Assembly (NCBI RefSeq): GCF_000004075.3
Contig: NC_026659.2
Location: 19,114,272-19,178,271, forward strand
From: Cucumis sativus
Lineage: Eukaryota > Streptophyta > Magnoliopsida > Cucurbitales > Cucurbitaceae
Direction: 5' to 3'
DNA length: 64,000 nt
The position numbers and the translations under genes were made by a program. Under the pieces are notes generated by a model. The model made no database searches. It was not told the DNA's origin and saw nothing but the letters and a program-made list of their open reading frames with translations. This document shows, one piece after another, positions 25,461 through 38,187 of this stretch (positions within the stretch are counted from its first letter, which is position 1; every line of letters begins with the position of its first letter).

Positions 25461-27709
25461 TTGTTGGATGAATCCAATGGAGAATAATAATAGTTTATGT
25501 GTGTTTTGTAATTATATTTATGTTATTTCTTTAGTTTATATCATATTTATGAATCAAATAAGAATCTATATTTAATTAGTATGGTTTCATATTTTTGTAC
25601 TAAAAAAATATACGGTTAAAAAAAATTGAATTAATCATAACATAACTCAATTCATTTATACATGAGTTTATTTGAGTTTATTTGTTAGCGATATTTTATC
25701 TATGATGTGACAATTATGATAAAAAGATAGATCCATCGTATGAATGAAATAATATCTCTTGATTGTTTGGAATTAAGAGTGGAATAATAAGCTCTAAAGT
25801 TACAAAGTCTTAGGTACCCAAAGTGTAAGTTTTGTTTTTTTGAAAGGTCTTATTAAGTATAGTTTGAGATAGGAATAATCGATAGAATTTGACAAATTTG
25901 GTTATATTTGCAAATTTTTTAAAATTTTACTATATACTTAATTATTTTAAATCTAATTGCTAAATTTGCAACTATTTCAACTTTTACTTGCTACTAGATT
26001 GTCATTTCTCAATTAATGTTTTACAAAAAGATCATAACTAAGAAGGATAACGTGTAGACAACAAACTTAGAATGAGTTTATAAAGTTATTTTAATTATAA
26101 ACTCATTAATTTTGAAAAAAAAAAAGACTAATATGATTAGGAAAAACATACAACAAAGAACAAAGAAAGTTCAATAGTTAGAAGTTAAGAATATAATAGG
26201 GTTTAGGGATTATGCTTCCAACTTTTGAAAGCCCCCTTAATCAATAGCTTCAAGTATCATTGCCAGATGTTTTATCTCTTCTGTTTAGTATGTTGTATCG
26301 TCACTCATTAATTTTCGAAAGTGCATGGAATATTTATCACTTCTTAGAATATATCAACCAACCAAGGCAAAAAGGTGAAGACTTCTTTATCAATCAATTC
26401 TCTAAACGAACCAACTTTCAGTAATATAAACAAAAAATAAAGATTCAAAGGGTGAAAGAAATGAAAATATCTTAACAACAAACCAAAAAGTCTCAACCAC
26501 CATATTTAAATATATAATTAATAAATCAATATAATAAAGATAGTGAGACCACGTCATAACACACGATATATTAGAGATGGTAATTAAAAGAAAAGTTTTC
26601 ATACACTTGACAATGTGAAGTATTTGATAGATGACTTTTGTTTGTAAAAAATTATGTTGAAATAAGATTTTATCCAGCTTTTCAAAATAATGTTGCTAGA
26701 TTTTTTTTGTCTTGGTTGCTTCTTCTGATTGATTTTGATTTTTCCCCTCTTGCTCAGTGTGATCTCCACATTGGAGTATTGGAGGTTGGGTTGCATATTA
26801 CCGTCATCATCATTTACTTGTTAAATTTGATAGTGGAGTTTTATCTCAAGATCAATTGGCGATGAGAGAATTAACCCACCTATGTTAGAGTTCTCTTGAT
26901 TTTTCTAATGTAAGACTTTCAACTTTTTCAATATTACTAGTTATTACAAATTGTGGTGAGTCACATATACCGGCATAACACCACAATAACAAAAGAAAAT
27001 CTAAGAGAAAGGGATGGTGACTAAACTTGTGAGATGGAAAGGAGGAAGAAAGGGTTTAGGGTTTATATAGTGAGAGAAATGAGAGGACAAAACAAATATA
27101 AATCCTAGAAATTAAAATAGTTATAAATGTTTTGAAAGGAAGGGAAAGAAAAATAGAGAACAATTAGATAGTATACGAGAGGATTCGAAAGTAGATAACA
27201 TATGTTATTTCTCTATTGTATGGAGTTCCTCAACGCGGAATATAATCCCAAAGTACTCCAAACACCCAAATATAGTCAATCAAGAAGGTGGTCAGACTGA
27301 AGCGGAGTTCCCCAACAGCATAGAGCTTGGGAAGCTCAGACCAAGGCATCCTTAATCTTGTCTCTTTCTGACCTAGACCTCCCTAGTCTATGAATTATAA
27401 GAAAATCAAACATAAAAAAGGAAAAAGGAAGTTATAAAAATGAACAAGAGGATGAATAGATTATTAACTTACTATGAACATTTAGGCAGCTTATTAGAGT
27501 AAAACCATTGATGACTTGAGTTGAGAGCATGGAACTACTAGGGGCAGATCATAGTTCAAAACAACTATGTAAGTGGTAAAGATTTTGGGCCTTATGTGTC
27601 CTAAACCGATACGTGGATGTGACAAAACCATAACCGATAGAGGACTATGGCGCCTGATAGCTTGCTTCTTCAACCGAACCAATTCTAGTATAGCCAAAAG
27701 ACAACAAGA
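25461..27709. other. Spacer between TPX2 gene and EamA gene
   Basis: At 25870-25978 there is a truncated MITE family 1 end ('aattgctaaatttgcaacta'). At 26690-26870 a T-rich stretch precedes a short frame without a recognisable domain. The stretch 27180-27400 is repeat-like. The last 200 bp should hold the EamA promoter, but no clear TATA box was identified. Confidence 0.5.
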
Positions 27710-30700
27710 ATGGCGGGTTGTTTAGCCACTGCCACTCTTACACCCACTTCTCCATCCAACTCTCCCCCTTTTTTTCATGCACCACCCATTTCCTCCGCCG
27801 CTCCAATTCTCCGGCGACGACTCCCTTTTCAATTAGGCTTCAGAACCAGGTACGATGAGAATTCCCGGTTTCGTTTCCACTACGTTGCAATTCCAGTGGC
27901 GAATTGCACCAGGAGTGGCGGAGATACGGAATTGGACTTCACAGAGTCCATCGATTGCGTGGGGACTGCACAGGATGTGGAGTGTGTGGTTTCCCCGAAC
28001 GATGAAGATCCTTCATCTTCAATTGGGGTTCCATTGAAATTAGGGATTTCTTCCGATTATAGTGGTGATGGGTCTGTGGCAGTCTTGGAGAAAGCCTGGG
28101 AGTTTGCAGTGTTGGTTTCGCCGTTTTTCTTTTGGGGTACGGCTATGGTGGCCATGAAAGAGGTGCTTCCAAGGTCTGGTCCTTTTTTTGTTTCCGCCTT
28201 TCGTCTTATTCCTGCCGGTTTCCTCTTGATTGCGTTTGCTGCTTTCCGTGGTCGTCCCTTTCCTTCTGGTTTTTCTGCCTGGATTTCCATCATTCTCTTT
28301 GCTCTAGTCGACGCTACATTCTTTCAGGGCTTTCTTGCTCAAGGCTTGCAGAGGACATCCGCAGGGTTGGGTAGTGTATGTTTTATTTTCTTCCATCTTT
28401 TGCTTCGTTACTTAGTTGTCTTTTTGCTTCATTGCTGATTTATGAAAGTGCTGTGTGCCTTGTTTGATTAGAGGATCCTTTAATATTGTAGCCCTTTTGA
28501 TCTTTGAAGAAGATACAGAGATTCACATGGATATACAGTTACATAGAATTCATGTAACTTATAAATTAACCTCTGCGTAGCTTAAAGTGAATGATCCATA
28601 ATATTAGAAACGTATCAAATAATTTCCTACCATCTGAGTTCAATTGTTGACGAGGCCGCCACATGTTATTTCTTTGATGTCCATGAAGTTTCACTGAAAT
28701 CAGTGTAATATTTATTTATTATTATTTGACACTAAAATCAATGTTAAACAAAAATACTTTAGTAATAATCAACATGTCCTTTTCGTCCCAGCTATCGCCC
28801 TTAAAAACCTGTTATGAAGTAAAGTGGGTCGGTATGGTTGAAAAATAGAAATGAAGATTCAGCTCTTTTCCTCTATATTTTGATTGAAAGGAAGAGGAAT
28901 ATTTGATTTCAGAATTGACATAGGATGAAGGTTGAATTTGAATATTGAGATGGAAATGGACAGGATGAAATAGTCTGTTTCTTTCTGAATTTAACTCTAG
29001 AGATCAGGGTAGTAGGTTCTTACTTAAGGGTGTGGACTGGCAACCAATTTTGGGGGAGGAGAGACACCATTTGAAGAAGCTTGAGGTATTTGGTACTTTT
29101 TTTTCCTATATCTGTGTGTGTTCGGTTCAGCTACGTGTACCTTGACTAATCTCACGGGACAACCCGCCTGACCCTACAAAATTTGGGTGTCAAGGAAACT
29201 TGTAGAAAATTAATTCCTAGGTAGATGGACACCGTGGATTGAACACATGATCTTTAGTTATCGGGACAGTCTCCCATTTTACCACTAGACCAACCAATTG
29301 TGATTAGCTTGAGGTATTTGATACTATCTTATAGCTTAAGGTATTTGTTACTATAAAAGATTTGGATAGATTGACAACACTAGAGCTGCATGGATTGACA
29401 GAAAATTTCCTAGAATTTTAGAACATTCTCAAGATAGACTCACATATCCCCCAAGTTGTTATTTCGTTTTATGTCTGATTTCCCATCGGAAGTGTGACAA
29501 AGTTGGGAAATGTGAACAAACTGATGGAGGTTGCTTTCCATCGATATTTATAGGTGCCAGTGCCAAATAGCATCCCACCCATATTTCTCTGCATGGAGTT
29601 TTCATGATCAGAACTTTGGTTTAGCTTTTGTAGGCATTATAAATTATCTTGATTTTCAAAACACACACACACACACACATTTGGCACTTTTCTTTCTACA
29701 TTTCTGCACTTATTCAAACATCATGTGGAAATTATATCTACATCATTTACATTTTCTATATCTACACCTTGATTACAGGTAATAATTGATTCTCAACCAT
29801 TAACTGTGGCAGTGCTTGCAGCCTTCTTGTTTGGTGAGTCCCTTGGTTTAGTTGGAGCCGCTGGACTTGTACTTGGTGTTTTAGGACTTTTACTTCTCGA
29901 GGTATTCCTTTTTCCCCTCCCCGGTATAATTGGTGGGGCCTTTGTGTTTGTGTTAGTGACTGACAGATGCATTATATAACTGAATGATATACAGATGTGC
30001 ACAACTAATGAGACTAACAAAGTGTAACTGTCAATAAACATGACTTATGTAACTTGTAGTGCGTTTAGGTAGCTTTTGGGAGGATGAGACCCAATTGTTT
30101 TTTGAAATGAAAACCTTAATTTTATAATACTCTGCTCTCATAATGCAGAGAGGTTCTGCATATAAAATTTGTACTGAATTTCAAGAAGTACTGCATACAC
30201 TTCTGCATCTTTAGAACTGAGATCTGATGAAATCTTTTAGTACTTTTATTGAAAAAGAGGAAGAAGTGGAAGCACAAGTTATACGTGGAAAACCCTAGTA
30301 TAGGGAGAAAGAACTACAATAGAAGCCTTTCTTTTTATTTTTTAATAATCAAAAGAGTACACGAGTGAAAAATATATATAGGCTATGATAAGCCCTAACA
30401 AAAAAAAACTAAAGGTACAATAAGTTACATAAATACTCTTGGGGCTGTAAACACTCCACTAGCCACTAATTTCCAACAATTTCAATCACGCTATCCATAT
30501 TCTTTGTAAACTTTAATCTAACCGTCTTATGAATGCTCCTCTTGGCTTCTTGACCTCTTTTAAATAAAGCACTTTTGTTATCTCTTCCTGGATAGATTAA
30601 TAGTCTATGTGTGTAGTGTGTATATGTCTTTATATTTTTTTCAACATTATGGTCGTACGATTCTTCAAGTATTATATTATATGAAAAGAGGTTACATTCA

Positions 30701-32678
30701 CGAAATCCCAAGAATAATCTATCTGCATTTTATCAAAGGATAGCTTCTGTTGATATGACGGTCGATTTGACAGGTTCCTTCACTTACTTTTGATGCTAAT
30801 AGCTTTTCATTGTGGGGAAGTGGAGAGTGGTGGATGTTCCTAGCTGCACAGAGCATGGCAGTAGGCACTGTCATGGTCCGCTGGGTTTCCAAGTATTCTG
30901 ATCCTATTATGGCAACTGGATGGGTAGGATCAACTGTTATAGTGATCACTTATGAATTTACATCACTGTTCTTTCTTTTGCATTTTATAATACAAATTAT
31001 GGTTCATCCTTATTAAAAATGTAACGATCGCATGATTGAAGAAATTTAGTTCTTAATCTACTTTCACCACACGTTCATAGTCCTCATGGGAAATTTCTGC
31101 TTCCTTCACCCAATTAAACCGTCATGCATGTTATGATTTTGATATATCACAAGATAATTCAGTCGTGTACATGGTGGCTCTGATTTGTTCCTTCCCTAGC
31201 TTCTAATTCTAAAGGAGAGTTGTCAGTGTAGCATGCAATCAATTAATTACTGAAACCATCATACTTCAATGGAATTCTTTATTGGAAGTCATGAAACTTG
31301 AAGGATGTCTTATGTAAGGCCTTACTCTATTGAATTGAAGGAAATAGAGCAAGGAACGACTTCAATGTCTTTTTCTTATGTTGCCAGCACATGGTGATTG
31401 GTGGTCTGCCGCTTTTGATGATCTGTATCCTTAATCATGATCCTGCAGTCAGTGGGAGTCTTAAGGATTTTACAACAAATGATATACTAGCACTCCTTTA
31501 TGCATCCATTTTTGGAAGTGCTGTTAGCTACGGTTCATTCTTCTATAGTGCTACAAAAGGTTTCACACTTTTCCCTATTAGCGTTCTCTATTTTGTACAC
31601 CGCTTTGCATTGAAGTTCAAATTTTATCTTGTTGCTTTATTATTACGATTTGTATTGCGATGGAACTCTACTTTGAATCAAGTAAGAACTGCTTTATTAC
31701 TTCAGTAGGTAGTAAGAAATACAAGAATACGAATTTAGAACTCCTCAATTCGGAAAACCTTCCTCTGCTTTCCTATCTCTCAAGGAATAGCATGAAGTCA
31801 AATACAACTTTCTAACTAAATCCCCCTCTCCCTAACAACCTTTTATTTATACTAACAGAAATATGAAATAACAACTAACAATACTAAATACACTTTCCTT
31901 GGCGCGTGCGGTTGCTTCCTGCTTCTTCTTCTTTCTACTACTGATGTATAATTGGTGGTCTATCATATTGTTAAACATGACTTCATTCTTTGGTTGATAG
32001 CATAGCAATGACAGATGATTGATTCCATGTAGAACATAGTAAAAGACCGTGGAAAGGTACAACCATGGAAAATAAAATAGAAAACAAAGTAATGAACTTT
32101 TGGGAAAAATGCCATTTTGAGTAATAAAATACCATTTAGTCCCTAATATACTTACCTGCATGCAATAATAAACCTTCTGACCTATGATCTTTTGAAATCG
32201 AGTATAAGTTATGGTACAATTATAATATTTAGAGTTTTGATTATTAGACATTTTGAAGTCCATCTTCATAGTTCACTGATTTTTGATATGCTGTGTGCAC
32301 CTGATCAAATGTTAATGCCCCTTGATACTTTATAGACATCCATGTTTTGTTACCTAAATCTATCTTTTTCTTTTTTTTTTCTTCTTTCTTCTTGTGCTAA
32401 TTCGATTTTCTACTAATAGGTAGTTTGACAAAGCTTAGCTCTCTTACCTTTCTCACTCCAATGTTTGCCTCAGTTTTTGGGTAAGGTCTATACGCTGATT
32501 TTCAACAAGGGACAGATGCAACGATTGAAAATATCCACTTTACAGACACTTAAATGTTTCCTTTGTTTATGTCAGGTTTCTATATTTGGGAGAGACCTTT
32601 TCACCTATCCAACTGGTTGGAGCCGTTGTTACTGTGGTTGCTATATACGTGGTCAACTACGGCAGTGGTTTGGAATGA
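27710..32678 (+). CDS. Plastid EamA/DMT-family transporter (WAT1-related At3g02690 type)
   Basis: Six exons join in frame: 27710-28375, 29779-29901, 30774-30923, 31388-31559, 32420-32480 and 32576-32678 (stop TGA), giving 424 residues. The first ~60 residues are rich in Ser/Thr/Pro and basic residues (MAGCLATATLTPTSPSNSPP), as in a chloroplast transit peptide. About ten hydrophobic segments follow: WEFAVLVSPFFFWGTAMVAM begins the first EamA half, and HMVIGGLPLLMICIL begins late in the second. The conserved block SLTKLSSLTFLTPMFASVFG precedes FLYLGE and the last helix, ending NYGSGLE. The family is the drug/metabolite transporter superfamily; the substrate is unknown. Length and block order fit the Arabidopsis protein (about 417 aa, from memory). 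All splice sites are GT-AG. The final exon is in a different frame from a longer chance frame over the same bases. Confidence 0.9.
29100..29305 (-). mobile_element. Au-type SINE in EamA intron 1
   Basis: Read on the minus strand it begins with a tRNA-like A box in 'ggttggtctagtggtaaaat', then a B box in 'tgttcaatccac'. It ends with 'gtgagattagtcaaggtaca' before an A-rich tail, the layout of the plant Au SINE. A 20-bp target-site duplication flanks it (29078-29097 and 29306-29325, 19 of 20 identical). Confidence 0.75.
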
Positions 32679-33325
32679 AAGCACAAAATTTGTTCACGGT
32701 TTCAAGATTCAAAACAAAGGTTACCATTCTGTTGTCGGACATGATCCTAAATTTAGAAATTTTCTTGAAAGGATATACAATTATGCCACAATCTGGATAG
32801 TGTACACTTGAGCGGCATGCTAATAGACATTAGCAATGACGCAGATAACGAACATCTACTTGTTGGGGTAGAAAAAAAGCCATCAGAAGCTGCCTGTCAG
32901 GCTGTCTCACAAGATTCGTCTTAGTTTTGATTTAAAAACTAGGGCAAAGACCCCATTCATATTTGTAGAATTGTAATTATTATAGTACTAATTAAATGTA
33001 TTCAAATTATGTAATTATGGCATTCGTAATATAATTTTTTTGTAATTCTATCTTTTTCTTGCTGCATAACCTTACTTGACATAAAGTTCATTTATAATAT
33101 TAACAAGATTGAAGGAGATGCACCATTTTGCTTTGCACAGCTAATAATGAGTGGAAGAATAATGAGTAAAGATAAATATAGGAATAGGAGAAGTGGTTGC
33201 AAGTTTGCAACTGAATACAAGTACACAAGTAAAACTCTGCTTTTCACAACATGAAAAGAAGAACGGAGAAAGACAACAAAAAGAAACAGGCAAATGGAAA
33301 AGTGGAGAGATCTATACAATTCTGA
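32679..33325. other. Convergent 3' regions of EamA and At1g65710-like genes
   Basis: The interval holds the 3' untranslated regions of the two convergent genes. A+T-rich sequence around 32940-33090 is the likely zone for both polyadenylation sites. No further gene is seen. Confidence 0.6.
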
Positions 33326-35650
33326 TCAGGTGGAGCCAGTGGCTGCGACAGCAATTGTGTGAACAACTTTACCAGCATTGCCAAGTCTACCACGACCAAT
33401 GCCAGTTCTTTGGGCATCGGAGTCTCTCCTTCTTTCAGCTGTTCGCCGCCTGTTATCGTCTCTGTCAAGCCCTGGTTTTGATTGCAAATGTGGATGGCCT
33501 TCCTCTTTGGTGATCTGTCTTGATGTCCTGGAGTCATTTGAATCAGCAGTGTTGGGTTCCCAAGAGGCAGTTGAAATGCCCCATTGATGCTGCTGCTGAA
33601 CACTGCCCACATAACTGTTGCTGCCTGAGGATTCTTGATCATCTGTATCTCCCCCTCCAGCAGCAACCACAGGGCCCCCCCTTCTCACTGTCACATACTT
33701 ATGAAAGCTCGGTTCCAGTATATCGTCATCCATTGCAACTTCTGATTCAACAAAAGGGTCTCTGAGTTCAGCCGTGCCCTTCAGACTGCCACTGTAGGGA
33801 ACACTATACTCATTTCTACTGGATTGGTATGTTGGTGGATTGCTTCTATTCTCAGAGAAAGCAGAGGAGAAATTTGAACTTGTAGTTGAATTGAGATCAG
33901 CAACTGCTTCAACGATGGAACATGCCTTGGTTACACAAGCTGGAAGAGAAACAGGGTTGGTATTGGTACTCTTTTGATGGAAATTCTGAATGTCTTGAAG
34001 CAACATCTTAGTGTAAGATGGTGTTTGACTCTGATTTAATAAAGTTTCTGGATTAATATCCAGTTCTCTAGAATGCCTTGCTGATCTGCTCCTTGCCAGT
34101 CCCTGGGGTTTCTGGTGCTCTACAACAAGTACCTCTGTGTTCGACAATGGTGTTGTGGAGGTTATAATATTCACGACACCTCTTGTAGCAGTGGCAGTGC
34201 TGCTGGGTTTGCTGCCATTCACTTGGGAAACTATTACTTTATTAACACTTTTGGGATCAGCTTTTGGCCTCTGTGACAAAAGATTGTAAGGTATGAATAT
34301 CAGTATTAAAAGACTTAGCTGTTTTCTAGGGATATAGACACTTGAGCAATGAAAGAAAAGGGTTACCTGGTTTACCCCATTAATGGAGTCTTTAGCAATC
34401 ACTTCTTCAGTTTCTTTTTTGCTTCTGTTTTGAATCCTGTTGTGTTGTTGTGAATTAGTATCAATCTCACCCAACGGGTTTCTTCGATAAGGAGATTGCT
34501 CTGCTTTTCTTGATGAGCTGCGGCTAAGAGATGGCTGCTGCTGATTTTCGTCGGAAGCTTTAACATTTCCGTTGTTCCTTGCAGGAGACTGTGAACGAGG
34601 TGATGAAGCAACCCTTGAACCTGTCATGGCCGTGGCCTCGCCAACGTTTCTTTTAACTGATATCCTCTTAACCCCGGTCACAGTCGCTGAATCATTCCCA
34701 CCACAACCAACATTGGCGGCACTGTTGTTCTTGTCCGTTTCCGCATGAGAGACCGTTGCTGGGACCGAAACCATTTTTGCTGGCCGATTGAGAACACCAC
34801 CATTATTGGCATTGGCGTTGAGATTGGAAGTATTATTCGAAGCATTTGTTGCAGAGGGCTCCGCCGACCGTCGACCAGGCGACCTGCTGACACGCCTCTC
34901 TCTACTGCTGGACCGTTGATTCTGATCTCTCTCCCTACTTGGGGTCCTCCTCCTCCCTTGAGAGGAAGAGTGCCTTGGAGATTGGCGGTGGCGCTGCCTC
35001 TGATGGTGACGTTTCTCCACTGGAGTTCCATCATCATAAACCTCAACAGAATTAAGATTCCTCCCATCTTCATCTTCATCACCAAAATTGCCAGAATTAA
35101 CACCATCCCTATCACATTGGTCAAAATCATAGCTTCTCTTCGAACCAGAGTACTTCCTTCCATTACCCTTAGCAGACGAACTTCGACTCAATCTCCCACA
35201 CTGAATCAAAATAGCATCAACTTCCTCTTTAGTACAGCTCGAAGTTCTGACCAAACCTACCTTCAAATTTTCCCCCACAGCTCCAGATTCAAAAATTTCA
35301 CAGGAGGAAGAAGACACAGTAGGAGTAGCAGCAGAGAAAACATGACCATTCCCCACTTGAGATGGAAGAAGAGAACCCCCGTTCTTATCTCTTCCATCAT
35401 GGCTTTTCCTGTGCTTAATCACAAAAACCTCCTTCTTCACAGGGTACTCACTTCTTTCTTCTTTCCTTTCACCATTTTCCTCCCCTGTTATGTTGCAGGT
35501 CTTGAGTGGCACATCAGTGGTAGGAGGCTGAGAAATTGGAATGATGGGTTTGGTGCAGCCATTGGAAGAGGTGGGATCTGGAGGTGAAGGTACAGAGGAG
35601 GAAGAAATCGAAGGTAAAGTCTTCTTCTTTTTGCTCAAACAAGCACCCAT
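33326..35650 (-). CDS. Myristoylatable Ser/Arg-rich protein, At1g65710-like
   Basis: Two exons on the minus strand, 35650-34367 and 34270-33326, encode 742 residues. The intron (34366-34271, GTAACC...CACAG) is 96 nt and has no in-frame stop. The N-terminus MGACLSKKKK has Gly2 for N-myristoylation, Cys4 for palmitoylation and a polybasic run, so plasma-membrane attachment is likely. The next ~300 residues include KEEVDAILIQCGRLSRSSSA and then Ser/Arg tracts (RQRHRQSPRHSSSQGRRRTP). The second exon contains SYTKMLLQDIQNFHQKS and a late EPSFHKYVTVRRGG block. The layout matches plant proteins related to uncharacterised At1g65710 (from memory). Function is unknown; most of the chain looks disordered. 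Confidence 0.88.
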   Translation of the reverse strand: MGACLSKKKKTLPSISSSSVPSPPDPTSSNGCTKPIIPISQPPTTDVPLKTCNITGEENGERKEERSEYPVKKEVFVIKHRKSHDGRDKNGGSLLPSQVGNGHVFSAATPTVSSSSCEIFESGAVGENLKVGLVRTSSCTKEEVDAILIQCGRLSRSSSAKGNGRKYSGSKRSYDFDQCDRDGVNSGNFGDEDEDGRNLNSVEVYDDGTPVEKRHHQRQRHRQSPRHSSSQGRRRTPSRERDQNQRSSSRERRVSRSPGRRSAEPSATNASNNTSNLNANANNGGVLNRPAKMVSVPATVSHAETDKNNSAANVGCGGNDSATVTGVKRISVKRNVGEATAMTGSRVASSPRSQSPARNNGNVKASDENQQQPSLSRSSSRKAEQSPYRRNPLGEIDTNSQQHNRIQNRSKKETEEVIAKDSINGVNQVTLFFHCSSVYIPRKQLSLLILIFIPYNLLSQRPKADPKSVNKVIVSQVNGSKPSSTATATRGVVNIITSTTPLSNTEVLVVEHQKPQGLARSRSARHSRELDINPETLLNQSQTPSYTKMLLQDIQNFHQKSTNTNPVSLPACVTKACSIVEAVADLNSTTSSNFSSAFSENRSNPPTYQSSRNEYSVPYSGSLKGTAELRDPFVESEVAMDDDILEPSFHKYVTVRRGGPVVAAGGGDTDDQESSGSNSYVGSVQQQHQWGISTASWEPNTADSNDSRTSRQITKEEGHPHLQSKPGLDRDDNRRRTAERRRDSDAQRTGIGRGRLGNAGKVVHTIAVAATGST

Positions 35651-36110
35651 TAGAGATATTGAGAAGACCCAACAATGGAAATTCTCTAAAGAAGTAGGAA
35701 GAGAGAGAGAGTGAGAGAGAGAAGAGATTGGTGGGTTTGAGATTTGAAAGTGAGATTAGTGAAGAGGAGAGAGAGAGATAAAAGAGAAAAGGAGGGTAAC
35801 GGGTGGCGCACTGTTCAAGAGGCATTTTCAAAATGCTGCAACTTTTCTTATTTTATTTAAAATGAGAGAGAGAGAGAGAAAGAGAAAAAAAATTCGAAAT
35901 TTGAGTTATGTTTGTAGAGAGGGAAAGGAAGAAAGAGAGCAAAAAATTCTGACAATAAGAGAGCCGTTGGATGAGTTGAATAGAGAGAAGGGTCTGTCCT
36001 TTGACTCCAACAACAACAAAAACAACCAAAGTAACAAACCCAACTTTCTCTCTCAATCTCAACTCTATAAATATATATTTTGGCTCCTACCTGTTTCAAA
36101 TAAGTAAATG
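35651..36110 (-). promoter_or_regulatory. CT-rich leader and promoter of At1g65710-like gene
   Basis: On the minus strand the 450 bp upstream of the ATG are CT microsatellite-rich: (GA) tracts on + at 35700-35728, 35768-35780 and 35862-35882. This is a common plant 5' UTR/promoter feature. A TATA-like 'atatatatttatag' on minus lies at about 36064-36079. No transcription start can be fixed from sequence alone. Confidence 0.4.
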
Positions 36111-38187
36111 AAACTCTTATTTCTTTCTTTCTTTCTTTCTTTCTTTATTAAATATACCCTTTCTTTCTTTCTCTATCATTTTTTTAAAAAAATTTACTTT
36201 CCAGTTTCCACCCTCTCTTGCACGTGCTTCTCACTCTCTACTCTTTTATTATTATTCATTAAAATGTTTTAAGATTCTTTTTGTTAAGCAATTAGCATTG
36301 GCATTAACATGAATGTGGCCAATTTGTTAAAGTATTATTAATTTCAGTTGGTGGTTCTAATTGGTATTCCACCATCAAAAGAAACTATACTTCAACTCAT
36401 ATTACTATAAAATTTTCTTCATACTTCTGGAACAAACAATGTTTGTTTTCAAGTGATTTTCAGGATATTGATTTTACAAAAAAGAGACTAACAATAACAA
36501 CCAAATTTATGTTTGGGTATTAAACTCTAAAAAAAAACAAGAAGAAAAATTTATATATTTTGAATCGAATATTTTCAAGTTAATTTAGAGTAATATATTT
36601 GTTTAAAATTTTAACTAAATAATTATGGTAAAGGTCTCCTCCTATTTATTTTATTGTTAGATTCTTATATGCATGGTTAAATTTAAAACATATATAATTG
36701 TTTGTTTTATTTATAAGTTAATGACTATCATAATGTCCCATTTTTGTTTCAACATTTAAAATTTTAAAAAAATACAAATGTCTAACTTAACAATATTTAA
36801 CACAAAAACTAAATTAAATAACTATTTTTTGAGTGATCAACTAAGAATCACCAAACAAAAATTGTCTATCAATTTGAAATGATTTTATATTTTTCTAAAA
36901 TCAATTTTAATTAATGTCAAATAAGAGATTTTAGGAAAAAGATTTTGGCAAGAGAAAAAGTCATTTTTGACCATCTCAAAAACATTCTCAAACACACCCT
37001 AATTCTTATATTTATGTTAGTCACATCCTTTAAAGCTAGAGTTACTTGAACTAAAATTAAAGTGAGGTTTGCTAATATTTACTTAAGACTTATTCATTTC
37101 AATTGTGATTGAGTTAACCTCAATTTAATATTTATGACATAAACTTCAAGTATTGTATTCATGCAAATACTAAAAAAAATTAATGTAAAGAGTCTCTTTT
37201 CTTAAAATTTGTACTATAAAAAAACTCGAAGTTTGAGTTATTGTATTTCATGTTATGTTAAGAAAAGTTTACACTAATAAAAAAAGTTACACCCAAAATT
37301 CACATTCAAATATAATAATCGTGTCCTTTAATTTGAAGTAATTTTAATTTATTATTCAAAGTTGTGTTTAGGTCATAAATGAATGTTTTGGTTTTGAAAA
37401 AAGATATGGAATATGTCTTTGTTGAGGAGGAATATAATAAATAAGATATGTGATCATGTGTTACCCAAAAATGTGGTAGAGATAGAATAGTGAAAATATA
37501 TAATTAGGATAAGACAAATATTTGTTTATTAATAAAACTCATACATTTAAATTGGTTAATTTGTGCAAATAAAATGGAGTTAGAGAATGAATGAGAGGGA
37601 GAGAGAGAGATTTTAAATTTGGTGATGATGAGAAAGAGAGATCTTAAATTGAGTGTGACAGAATTGAATGTTAAGTATTTAAGAGAGAATATATAATTCA
37701 TTCTTATTATTTTATTAGTTATCACATTACAATTACTCACTATGATTTTGGTTCTTCAGTTTTATTGTGTTTATTTTTCATTGGAAAATTTAGCTTTTCG
37801 TTGGTAAATCTCACCCTTCACTCTCACTCCTTCATTCTTCCAGTAATATCAACACTCCTTTTCAAATACTCAGAACTTCTTTCTTTCTTTCTTTCTTCTT
37901 TCTTTTTATTTAATACTTTTTCCCCTTTATTTGAGTCTATTTAATTTCACTTTTCATATATATTATTCTTTTTCTTTGTCATGTTTCTTATGAACAAGAA
38001 AGGTACTTTGTGAAAACTTACTCTTCTGTTTCTTTTATAATGGTTTACAATTGAAAATTAATTAATATAAATCAAAATATTTATATCAATACAATAATTT
38101 AATGTTTTACATTCATATACAATTTTTTAAAATAATGTAAAAAAAATAGAGTTCACATCAAAAAATAGTATAAAAAATAGTGTTCAT
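36111..38187. other. A+T-rich spacer with TTTC microsatellites
   Basis: Tetranucleotide TTTC runs lie at about 36119-36146 and 37879-37900, and a GA run at about 37595-37610. The rest is A+T-rich, without a supported gene or element terminus. Confidence 0.6.

Noticed and set aside
31847..32269. A 140-codon minus-strand frame in EamA intron 4.
   Set aside because: No domain or conserved motif; composition like the surrounding intron.
32554..32811. An 85-codon frame overlapping the last EamA exon.
   Set aside because: It is out of phase with the five upstream exons; the shifted frame gives the conserved FLYLGE...NYGSGLE end.
34745..35587. A 280-codon plus-strand frame opposite the At1g65710-like gene.
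   Set aside because: It is the antisense shadow of a Ser/Arg-rich exon whose composition suppresses stops; no domain or own splice signals.
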